Shown here: positions 11,193 through 21,100 of the stretch, one piece after another
How positions within the stretch are numbered: the first letter of the stretch is position 1
How the letters are laid out: each line of letters opens with the position of its first letter
Assembly (NCBI GenBank): GCA_020284085.1
Contig: JACEVL010000018.1
Location: 2,470,001 to 2,534,000, forward strand
Reading direction: 5' to 3'
From: Aporrectodea caliginosa
Taxonomy: Eukaryota > Annelida > Clitellata > Crassiclitellata > Lumbricidae
Length of the DNA: 64,000 nucleotides
Notes under the pieces: generated by a model
What the model saw: only the letters and a program-made list of their open reading frames with translations
Told to the model about the DNA's origin: nothing
The model's database searches: none
Program-made: the position numbers and the translations under genes

Positions 11193-11785
11193 TGCGTAGG
11201 CTACACGATTTATTCGTCAGTTTTGCCAAGGATTTTATACGTGTAAAGAGTATTTTTCGCAAGTCACCTTGGCCGATGTACAATTGTACATGTAACTGCA
11301 TCAGCCCATCCTTCTGATGTAGGCCAAGGTCGAGTCCGAGCCATAGGCCGACGGACCGCGTGTGCCGTCTGTAGCCGAGTGTTTTCTTCTGGGTGGAGGA
11401 TGACCGACGTGGGCCATTTGAATGACCTCGACCGTTAGTCACTGGTGGCTCTGCAATCTACCGACCGACATACGACGAATGCCTTTTCTCCGTACTCCTT
11501 TTGCCTCGACGGTTAGCAGGACGTGCGTCATCTTCTACCAGCGAGGGACTGCTCGTGTGTGCGAATGCTGTCACCTGTAGCTGCTCTACTCTATCGACGG
11601 AACTTGGCTCTGAGACTCTAAACATCCATGCCACCTTCAGCTGTTGACGCGAATCCGTTCGTTGGTTCTTCGTGTGTGCGTGGGCCCGCCGCTGGTGACT
11701 CTTTCAGCTTACTGTGCATTGTTTTGCTAACTGATGCAATTATGTTCATTCGTAATGACACTTAACATCATAAATTATAGGCTAG
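11193..11785. other. Intergenic, GC-rich, no gene seen
   Basis: Moderately GC-rich single-copy-looking sequence. No frame shows a recognisable domain or convincing splice sites. Confidence 0.5.
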
Positions 11786-12135
11786 CACAGAGAACGCCTC
11801 TAAGTGGATACCTTGAAGGGGCGCTATATAAATGTTCAATTACATTACATGCATGTATGTATGTACGTATGCATGTATGTATATACTGATGTATGTATGT
11901 AGGTATGTACTGATGTATGTATTTCATATAATTGTATGCATGTATGTATATGTATTGTATATGTCTATGTGTGAATGATTGCGCCATGCAGAGTGCGGTT
12001 AGGCAACTGAAGAATATACTTACTAACTGTATGCATGCATGTAGGCTATATGTAGACATGTATATGCTATATGTAGACATGTATATGCATCAGAGCATTT
12101 ATATAACGCCTTGCAAGAACTTCTCAAAAGTGCTG
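11786..12135. repeat. TATG microsatellite between two retroposon 3' ends
   Basis: A plus-strand 3' end (GGGGCGCTATATAAATG at 11813-11832) runs into TATG repeat. From the right, a minus-strand 3' end (GTTATATAAATGCTCTGATG, about 12085-12110) also points into it. Confidence 0.65.
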
Positions 12136-12970
12136 TAAACAAATGAGAGTATAAACCACCAGGAAAGTAATTTTTGGGTGCTTCTCGAGGGAAGATCTCT
12201 TGGCAAGCAGGAGCAAACCTAGAACAAAAACACATCATCACAGAGTCAAAAACGGAACCTATCATACGCACTCTGGCTTGCATCGTCAACTGACTGCACT
12301 TGACCAGAAGTATGGGTCTAGTAGTAGTAGTAGGCCCCTAGTAGTAGTAGTTTAGTTTAACGACTCTGTGTGATAACAAAGATCATTAGCGTCGCCTCCT
12401 CCTTCACCCAGACTTTGGACTGGCACTGTCAAAGTACGAGCAGTGGGGAGTTATGGGTCTAGTCGGATGGTGTCACAATATAAAGCCTCCCCAAAAGGCC
12501 AAAACAGAATCTCCCTCGCACTGAAATATTGTCCTCCCCGTTTCTTTCTGCTTAACTCACAAATTTCTTGTCATCCTGGTAAGCAACATATGATAAAAAA
12601 ATAACAAATAGCTTTAAAATAAAGGTAGAAAATCAAACTAATTTAAATTATCATTAACAAATGTGTCTGTAACCCTCAACGAATGAAGTCTCCCCGGGGA
12701 GAAATTATTTCAACATAGTATGATATATTTCTTCCCCTTCGCTGCGATTTTTGTTTTATAATCTATAGTATCCGGGGGCGAATCCCTTCTAAACAGATCG
12801 GCGTCATCGGCCTGTAAGACATCGAATCTGTTCCAAATAGAGTTTCTGGGGTGTGGCTTTTAGGGGAGACTATATTTTGGACGCCAGCAGAAAAGTTCGA
12901 CCATCTGTCCACTTCAAACCACCCCAAACGACATTCACTTCATTCGACAATCATCATTTCCCAGTCCGCT
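12136..12970. other. Intergenic with one dispersed repeat
   Basis: No gene. Bases about 12355-12460 match 27340-27450 (shared phrases AACAAAGATCATTAGCGTCG and GGACTGGCACTGTCA), so they are a dispersed repeat of unknown class. GTAGTAG runs occur near 12320-12350. Confidence 0.5.
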
Positions 12971-12974
12971 GCGC

Positions 12975-13065
12975 AACGCTCGTGAATAAGCTGGTGCCCA
13001 GCTCTTGGCTTTCAAGTGGCGCTTTAGAAGTTTGTATCTTACGATTACGATTACAAACACGATCC
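12975..13065 (+). mobile_element. SINE-4 3' fragment
   Basis: Contains CGCTCGTGAATAAGCTGGTG, then CTTTCAAGTGGCGCTTTAGA and a tail of GATTAC units. Shared with 15213-15300 and 21353-21440. Confidence 0.65.
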
Positions 13066-13444
13066 AGTTAGGAACTCTGAAACGTATTACTACGGATGTC
13101 ACTCCGTTGGAGCTCTACGCGTGTGCTGGAGCCCGCCAGTGGTGGCTTTCCCAGCTATCAGAACATTGTTTTGCTGATAGAAGAACTATTAGGCCTATAC
13201 CTATTCTTACAGAATTTCGACACAAATTAAGCTAGAGTGAGAGTCTTACTTAAAAGTTTACCTAGAAGGCGCTATATCATTAAGAATCAAGTTCCTAGAT
13301 GCGTCCAACACTAATTTTCAGGGTGGTCTGGTCGCAGAAATTTTCCGTCCGCAACCCGATTTGAACCTGCATGTTACTTTTTGCACGCAATTCCGCAATG
13401 CAACGACGTCTGACCTTTTAGGTATAGTTTAGGTATCCATCTGA

Positions 13445-13445
<1 letters not shown>

Positions 13446-13484
<39 letters not shown>

Positions 13485-13632
13485 TTAATAATAATAATAA
13501 TAATAATAATATCTTTTCTTTATTGAAGCGCCTGACAAACGCACTGCGCTGTACATTTACATGTTATGCAATTGAAACAATTCACAAGAACACAAATGAC
13601 ACACTGAAGACATAAATCTTAACTACTAGCCT
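13446..13632 (-). mobile_element. SINE-1 3' part with (TTA)n tail
   Basis: Minus-strand copy of the subtype A 3' end: AAT repeat (13446-13511), then the complement of the GCGTTTGTCAGGCGC and CAATTGCATAACATG segments. The head is absent. Confidence 0.75.
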
Positions 13633-13897
13633 AACACCTGAAATACCTTCCCACCTGGAATAGTCTTCCACCTGGAATAGCCTTCCACCTGGAATAGCCT
13701 CAGTGCCTCACACCTGGAATAGCCTCCCACCTGAAATAGCCTACTACCTGGAATAGCACCTACCTGGAATAGCTTCCCACCTGAAACAGCCTCCCACCTG
13801 GAATAGCCTACTACCTGGAATTGCACCTACCTGGAATAGCTTCCCACCTGAAATAGCCTACTACCTGGAATAGCATCCCAACTGGAATAGCCGCCAT
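13633..13897. repeat. 17-18 bp minisatellite
   Basis: About 15 imperfect copies of a unit close to CCACCTGGAATAGCCTC, beginning just after the SINE-1 body. Confidence 0.9.
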
Positions 13898-13974
13898 TTG
13901 CATCTGAATGTTCTCTTACACGCGCCTTCCACAAATACATGAAAACTCTTCCTGTTCGTTGGGGTTGGGCTGGG

Positions 13975-14400
13975 AGCACCTCTGAGTAGGCGTCATATAG
14001 GGGCGCTATATAAATGCTCTGATGAGTTGTATGAATAAATGAATGAGCGGCTCAGATGAATGGAAGGATGGATGAATGAATGGAAGGATGGATGGATGGA
14101 TGGATGGATGGATGGATGGATGGATGGATGGATGGATGGATGGATGGATGGATGGATGGATGGATGGATGGATGGATGGATGGATGGATGGATGGATGGA
14201 TGGATGGATGGATGGATGGATGGATGGATGGATGGATGGATGGAAGGATGGATGGATGGATGGATGGATGGATTGATGGATGGATGGATGGATGGATGGA
14301 TTAATGAATGGGTGAATTGATGAATGGATGAATTGATGAATGGATGGATTGATGGATGGATGGACGGACGGACGGACGGACGGATGGATGTATTGCATCA
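13975..14400. repeat. (GGAT)n microsatellite after a retroposon 3' end
   Basis: A retroposon end (GGGCGCTATATAAATGC, 13999-14017) is followed by GAAT-like units and then about 240 bp of GGAT repeat (pure 14088-14240). It decays to GATT and GGAC units by 14395. The Met-Asp-Gly-Trp and Ile-His-Pro-Ser frames here are artefacts. Confidence 0.9.
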
Positions 14401-14689
14401 CCTTAAATAAGGAAAAAATTCAGACGTTTGGTTAAGATCGATAGCGGTGGTCAGTGTCCAGTTCACTAAAGCCGAACGTCACCATGATATACGACAAGTG
14501 CCCGTTACAGTTAACGGCGTCACGAGTGACTGTTGACGGGCCTCAATTTAGTGCGCTTAGCAAACGATTGACACAAGCTGAAGTAAAACGAAACAAATTG
14601 ACTCTCTAGTCTTAGGACGGACGAACGGCAGAGAGGCAGACCTTAAAACCACGGCCACTGAACCAAAAACTAGATGAGAACTAATACTT

Positions 14690-14905
14690 TATCACCCGAT
14701 ATTTCTAGATCGACTTTGAGATGCTCCAAAGAGGCGATACGTAACATAAATACAATCCTCTCTGGTAGCATCTCTGCCTCTTTCTCACCTGAAGACCTTT
14801 TTCTCTCGGAGTACCTCGCACTGGGAGCTCTTCTGAAAGGCTTATGCTATGAGAAGCGCTTTATAAAGATAATGATCAAATACAATACAATACAAAACAA
14901 TAAAT
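14690..14905 (+). mobile_element. LINE 3' end (CR1/L2-like), (AATAC)n tail
   Basis: Closely matches 47395-47545: the reading frame fragment ending LSEYLALGALLKG, then GAGAAGCGCTTTATAAA and a tail of AATAC units. Only the last 60 or so codons remain, with indels. Confidence 0.7.
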
Positions 14906-15089
14906 AACCATATAAACTGCATTTTAAGTCACTGTTTAGAGGCTCCTAAAGAAACAGCATAAATGGATATGCAGTAGATCTCCAGTGAAGTACAGATTAA
15001 AGGTTAGTTTGGTGGTGGACAACTATTAAAGAGACCCGATATTATCCCACTGTGCATAGGTCCAGCTCTAAGTCATTTGCTCTTTCGGC

Positions 15090-15305
15090 GTCACTGTTAA
15101 TGTGTGTGCGCTTTCGACTGTGGCAGACTGGTCATTGTACCCGTGGGCCATGGCACATGGGCCCCTTCGGTTTCAGCGCGCGTGGCCCCCAGGGCAGAAG
15201 GGAATTAATCATACGCGCAGCGCTCGTGAATAGCTGGTGCCCTGCGCTTGGCTTTCAGTGGCGCTTTAGAAGTTTGGAGATTACGATTACGATACGTCAA
15301 TACAC
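15090..15305 (+). mobile_element. SINE-4 copy
   Basis: Longer SINE-4 copy with CGCTCGTGAATAGCTGGTGC, then TTTCAGTGGCGCTTTAGAAG and ATTACGATTACG. The upstream body includes a GGGCCATGGCACATGGGCCC palindrome at about 15145-15164. Confidence 0.55.
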
Positions 15306-15484
15306 AACTATTCTAAATGTCAAGTCCCACAAAACTGTCCCAGTCCGACTCAGATTTCGATTATACTCGGTGTCCAGAAATTGAACGCAATTATGTCTAA
15401 GACAAACGAATCCCAAGATTAAAAAAACAATAGCTGAAGTAGGCCTATATTAGAAAAAGTGTTAATACATTTGAAACATCATGT

Positions 15485-15837
15485 AGCACTGCAGTCAAGC
15501 TATCTTCAGACACATCTATTTAGAGCTGCTCTATCTCCTCTTTAGCAGCTGATCTGCTTCCTCTCTCTGGTCTCTCTGGCAACCGGACTCGGACCTTCAC
15601 AGGACACCGATCTCTGGACCATGAACGTCCGCAGAAATTTTAATTTTTTAGTGTGGGGTGTAATGTTTTAAATTGTTGGCACGGGGACTTATAACGAGGG
15701 TGTGGAAAACAACCGATCGCATCACCCTCCCGCGATTAGGGTCTGGCGCGGATCCCAAAGTGTCCTCAATTACATTTGACAACGAGTACATTGTCTTCGC
15801 TTACTATCGATGTTGCGGCGCTATATAAATTTACAAT
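15485..15837 (+). mobile_element. LINE 3' end with TATG tail
   Basis: One frame starts with the typical CR1-group C-terminus (LQSSYLQTHLFRAAL). A 3' non-coding region follows, ending in GCGGCGCTATATAAAT at about 15816-15831, directly before the TATG microsatellite. Confidence 0.6.
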
Positions 15838-16320
15838 ATGTATGTATGTATGTATACGTATGCATGCATGTATATATGTGAGTGTATAATAGTGGTTTGT
15901 AGATACACCTCTGTCTCTATCATCCATCTCTCTATCTCTTTCTCAAATACCTGTGGACGTGTGTCTTATATGCACACTTCTGTATGTGCGTATGGATGCA
16001 TGTATATATGTAAGTGTATAATGTATGTGTGCACTTATGTATGTTCGTACGTATGTATGTATGTATGCATGTATTTATGTATGCATATGTATGTAGGTAT
16101 GTATGTATACATGCTTGTATGTATGTATTTATGCATGTATGTATGCATGTATGTTTGCATGCATGTAAGTATACGCATTTATGCATGTGAGTATGCATGT
16201 ATATTTATATATGTACGTATGTATACGTGTGTATGTATACTTGCATGTATGCATGTATGTATTTATGCATGCATGTACCTTATGTATTTATGCATGTATG
16301 TATGTATTTATGTATGCATC
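15838..16320. repeat. Degenerate (TATG)n microsatellite
   Basis: About 480 bp of TATG/GCATG/TATT units. Cys/Met/Tyr/Val-rich frames here are repeat artefacts. Bases 16321-16690 are single-copy-looking without a convincing gene. Confidence 0.9.
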
Positions 16321-16699
16321 CCTTGCTCAGAAAAGCCGTTTTTATCAGGATCCTATATGTCTCCCTTTGCAGACGTGGCCAAAAAACTGGTCGTAATAGC
16401 CCATTGTTTGCGGACACAGTTCAGTACAAAAGCCTTCACTTAGCTAACCTTGGATGTTTAGGGGGCGTGTTCGTTTCGTATCTGCATAGGATTCATTTAG
16501 ACATTCTATCTCAGCAATCGCTTCAAGTGGCTTTTGCTGTTTCACTGGACAATGGGTTCGCTATCCTCCATAAATCGAGCTCTGCAGGTAAGACAATAGA
16601 ACTGAACACCTTGATACACAACCGCGACCAGAGAGAAAGAAGGACGAGAGAATGAATGCATTTGCTGGTCCAATCGAAATTCAGTATAATTGCGAGACT

Positions 16700-16965
16700 T
16701 CTTAATTAGCACCTCAACCTTCTCCTCCTTCTCTTCATACTCCTACTCCTCTTCCTCCTACTCCTCTTCCTCCTACTCCTCTTCCTCCTTCTCTTCTTCC
16801 TCCTTTCTTCTTCGTTCTCCTCTTCTTCTTCGTTCTAGTCTCGGTCTTCCCTACTCCTTCTCGTCCTCCTCCTCCTCCATTTCTTCGTCAAACTACTCGA
16901 TCCTCCCCCTCCTCCTCCACCTATGTCTCCCCTCCTCACCCTCCATATCCTCCACCTCCTTCAAA
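16700..16965. repeat. Polypyrimidine (TCC/CTC)n tract
   Basis: About 260 bp of almost pure pyrimidine on the plus strand, with repeated CCTCCTACTCCTCTT-like units. Confidence 0.85.
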
Positions 16966-17286
16966 ACAATCGCAGTTGATAGCTGTTAATAGTTTTCAAT
17001 GAGGCTGACGAAGCATGCCTGACATAATGTCATATACGCCGCTAGAAATCTTCAGAGCATTCGCTGAAAACTAGCAACGCATTTGGTAGAGATAACATTC
17101 GCAGTCGCGTAGGCCTAGTATAATTATTCTAAAAGTTCTTTCTATACAGGACTACATGTAGTTCTGGAGCATCGTGTCTTTCAGTCGCTTTTCTAAACAG
17201 AAGCATTGAGTGTGTCGAGTTTAGAAAACTATCACGAACTATGAATTGCTCTAAGTTTACAAGAAGACGAACAGCCCCTTAAGTTA

Positions 17287-17540
17287 GCACCGAGAGGCCG
17301 CCATTGGTATGTAATGTTAGCGACTTCATTTTCTTAGCCTCGGCATGTCATAGTGTGTGGCCTGTCTTCTATATTTCGCCGCCTGATCATCCCACCAACA
17401 GGATACGGTCAGTGTATTCATGTTTTAGCCGCGTTCGCTACGGGGCGCAAGTGCAGTAGAAATTTCGAAACTTCTCCCCAGGTGGCTAATGCTATTCAAC
17501 CTCTCGACTTTTCGGTTGAAAGGTCAAAAGACTCACCACT
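17287..17540 (-). mobile_element. SINE-2 copy, diverged
   Basis: Complement of the SINE-2 3' part (AGCGACTTCATTTTCTTAGC, then GGATACGGTCAGTGTATTCA) with decay towards the head. It lies head to head with the next SINE-2 copy. Confidence 0.6.
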
Positions 17541-17632
17541 GGACTGCCGCGCACGCTGTAAAATCTTGTGATACGTTTCACAACTTCAAGCCCAGTTGAA
17601 CTTTGTTTGAACAGCTGTGTTAGCAAAGAAAG

Positions 17633-17915
17633 TGCTCAGTAGTGCAGTGGTTAGCGTGCTGGACTGTCAGTTGAGAGATCTGGGGTTCATATCCCCAACA
17701 GAGCAGAAATTTGGCTTGAGATTATTTTCTGCTCCATCTGTGCCCCTAGACAACTCAGCTATAATGTGTACACTGCGGCGGGAAGATGAGACGGCGAGGG
17801 AGAGGACTGGCCATCCGCTCTCATACTATGCCGAGATTAAGAAAATGAAGTCGCTAACATTTCATACCTATGGCTGTCTCTGGGCTAGTTTAAGGGACTG
17901 CTCTTCTTCTTTTGT
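17633..17915 (+). mobile_element. SINE-2 copy, full length
   Basis: The head has an A-box-like GTGGTTAGCGTGCTGGAC and a B-box-like GGGGTTCATATCCCC. The body continues through AGCAGAAATTTGGC, ATAATGTGTACACTGC and GCCGAGATTAAGAAAATGAA. It ends about 125 bp upstream of the MFSD4-like start codon. Confidence 0.8.
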
Positions 17916-18040
17916 TTAGTTAGCGAAGCGAGACGACTGCACAGAAACGTTTGTCCACCTGCTTGGGCTGGGTCACTTTTCCCTGCTGCGCGTAGTTTCT
18001 GACATCTGGCTTTTGACCTTTTGACCTTTGGTTGATCGTC

Positions 18041-18148
18041 ATGCCTCGTAGAGTTAAGATGCATCGCTGTATGCATGAGTTACTGCGTCGTCTACTGATG
18101 CCAAGAATTATCAAGACCATTATCCTCTTCTGTGTCTCCTTCGTTATC
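18041..18148 (+). CDS. MFSD4-like gene, coding exon 1 (inferred)
   Basis: 36 codons from ATG to a GTAAGT donor, phase 0. A basic cytoplasmic-type start ([10 protein letters not shown]) leads into a hydrophobic run that forms the first half of helix 1 when joined to 27650. The link across 9.5 kb is inferred; a short exon of a type II membrane protein would be the alternative. Confidence 0.6.
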
Positions 18149-21100
18149 GTAAGTACTCGGTGGGTGAATTCTGCCAGTAGTCAAACAGCAGTAAGTACTT
18201 TTTACCTTAAGCATTCAACCTTATCCAATCATCAGGTATTACTGTACTTCTTACCTTAAGGATTCAACCTTATCCAATCAACAGGTATTACTGTACTTCT
18301 TACCTTAAGGATTCAACCTTATCCAATCAACAGGTATTACTGTACTTTTTACCTTAAGGATTCAACCTTATCCAATCAACAGGTATTACTGTACTTCTTA
18401 CCTTAAGGATTCAACCTTATCCAATGAACAGGTTTCTGTACTTCTTACCTTAAGGATTCAACCTTATCCAATCAACAGGTTTCTGTACTTCTTACCTTAA
18501 GGATTCAACCTGCAGTTCAAACTAAGCCAATCAACAGGTAAGTAATAATTATCATACCTTACGGATTCAACATGTAGAAAATGGATGAATAGATGGTCGG
18601 ACGGAAAATGGCCTTTTGAGGTGAATCCGCCCCAATTCGAACCCGCAAACTATATGGCATACCATACATGTATCCGTCCGATACATGTATGGTTGGATGA
18701 ATGCCTATGCATGTATGTATGTATGTATGTATGTATGTATGTATGTATGTATGTATGTATGTATGTATGTATGTATGTATGTATGTATGTATGTATGTAT
18801 GTATGTATGTATGTATGTATGTATGTATGTATGTATGTATGTATGTATGTATGTATGTATGTATGTATGTATGTATGTATAGTGATGTATATTATTCATT
18901 CAGATGACTTACATAGCGCCCCTCAAAGACTCAGGGGCACTCCCAGTCCAACTCCGGCGATAAAGAACAGTTTTCGTATGTTTGTAGAAGGTGTAGGCAG
19001 AGTCTCTAGCTAAAGAACAAGAACATCTGAAGAAAGGTTATTCACGTGGTCGGCCCAACCACTATGAATGTACGCACATAGGTCTTGTATGGACAAGCAG
19101 AACGATAGACGGAATGATTTGGTAAATGAATGTATGCCCCAAACATAGGCCTACAGCCAGTGGCGTAACGAAGGGGGCAGAGGGGGCAACCGCCCCCGGG
19201 CGCAGCACCAGAGGGGCGCAAAATTAGCTTTCAGTGGTACACAGTACTATGACAAGAACGTTTAACCCTTTAACTACCATGACCGCCGGATATATCCGGC
19301 GACCAAAAATAATTATAATCCCTTGCACGCCGGATTAATCCGGCGGCATAACGTGGACTCTGTTATCCGTACTTTATAACGTTATAACGTTATAACGTTA
19401 TAACGTTATATAACGTTATATAACGTTATATAACGTTATATAACGTTATAACGTTGGTCTATCGATTTTTCAATAGCAAGTACCGGGGAAATTATATGTG
19501 AGATAGGCCTACTGGCGCGTGAGTTCACATCTATAATCTCCGCAAGGTGGCGCACTAGTAGTGAACAAACCAGCTGATGATAACCTACTATGACGTATGA
19601 AAATATGTGTATTCTGAAACTGTGTGTTTATTTCTTGTCTGTGTAAAACTGAATGCGTTTAGAAATAATAATTTAATTAGAAAATTACATAAACATCGGA
19701 AACCATGTCACATAAGAGAAAAATGTACACTTTGAAAGAAGTGGTGGATCACTTTGCCAATTTAGAAAGCGACGATGGCGATGACAGTGGAGAGGATGTG
19801 CAAAAGGTAATGACTCGGATGAAGAGTTTGAAATGACTTTTGCTGGCAATGATGAGCGTGTTATTGCTGATGGAGAAAACAACGATGAAGAAGAATTAGA
19901 AGATGACAATTCATGGACGTGTCAGGATTTTGATTGGAGGCCTACAAGGGGAGAGTTAATAATAATAATAACAGGGACAATTTATATGGCGCCGTAACAC
20001 AGTCAACTAACAGCAGGGTAGGCCTTACAGAACAAATAAGTCTTGAGTCCAGATTTGAAGGAGTCAACTGTGTTAGCCGCTCGCAGGGCAGGAGGAAGAC
20101 CGTACCAGCATCTGGGGCCGGCCGCCGAGAAAGCGCGATCGCCAAAACGGGGTTTCATCCGTTTTACGCGAAGATCGCTTTTCTCGAGCGATCGGAGTCG
20201 CAACCCGGAGGCGGAAGAATGCGTCCCGATGCAGTAATCGCGCAAATACTCAGGCGCGGCCCCATGAAGTGTCTTGTAGACCAACAAACAGATTTTGAAC
20301 TCAATACGCAGAGAGACTGGCAGCCAGTGCAGAACATCACGGAGGAGCGGCGTGACATGATCGTATTTCCTCCGGTTGCATAGCAGCTTCGCAGCAGCGT
20401 TGAGAACGGACTGCAGGCAATCCAAGAGGCACCTGGGCGCACCGACCAGTAGGCTGTTGCAGCGGTCAACCTGAGAGGTGACGAAGGCGGCAACGGCCGC
20501 TCTCGCAGCCTCGAAAGGCAAGGACCTGATGCAACCTCTCAGGAGACGGAGCTGACGAAAGCAGCAGCCAACGATTCGCGCCACATGACTTCTCATGGAC
20601 AGGTCTGATTCCAGCGTGACGCCGATATCGCGGACGACGGTCACAGGTCGGATCGCAGACCCGCAGACACTCCGTTCGCCAGTGTCAAGATGAGGGCACC
20701 GTCTGCTGGTCGCGCACCATAAGAAATCCGTCTTCTCGGGGTTGAGACGGAGTCTGTTAGATCGCATCCACTCCGCGATCCGCTCAACGCCCAACTCCAT
20801 CCGTCGCCGCTGCTGTTCATCAGTTGACGGTCGGCCCCACGTGTAGAGCTGCGAGTCATCGGCGTAGAAATGAGATGACAAGCCGAGACTGGCAGCAAGC
20901 TCACCGACGTCGGCCGTGTAGAGCAGGAACAGCAGCGGTCCGAGCACAGAGCCTTGAGGGACACCGCAGACGAGAGAGCGAACAGATGACAAGACTCCAT
21001 CGTAGAGCACTGTCTGTCTGCGACTGCTCAGGTAGGAAAGTTACCAATGTTACATCCATTCACTTGATGACAATGATAAAAACTTATTTTTTAATCACAA

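Noticed and set aside
15838..16320. Cys/Met/Tyr/Val-rich frames
   Set aside because: (TATG)n repeat translation; equally present at 10350, 18700, 25450, 31150 and 63700.
16552..16587. Twelve-codon candidate first exon (MGSLSSINRALQ then GTAAGA)
   Set aside because: Good start context and phase 0 donor, but no partner exon; the exon at 18041 completes the MFSD4-like helix better.
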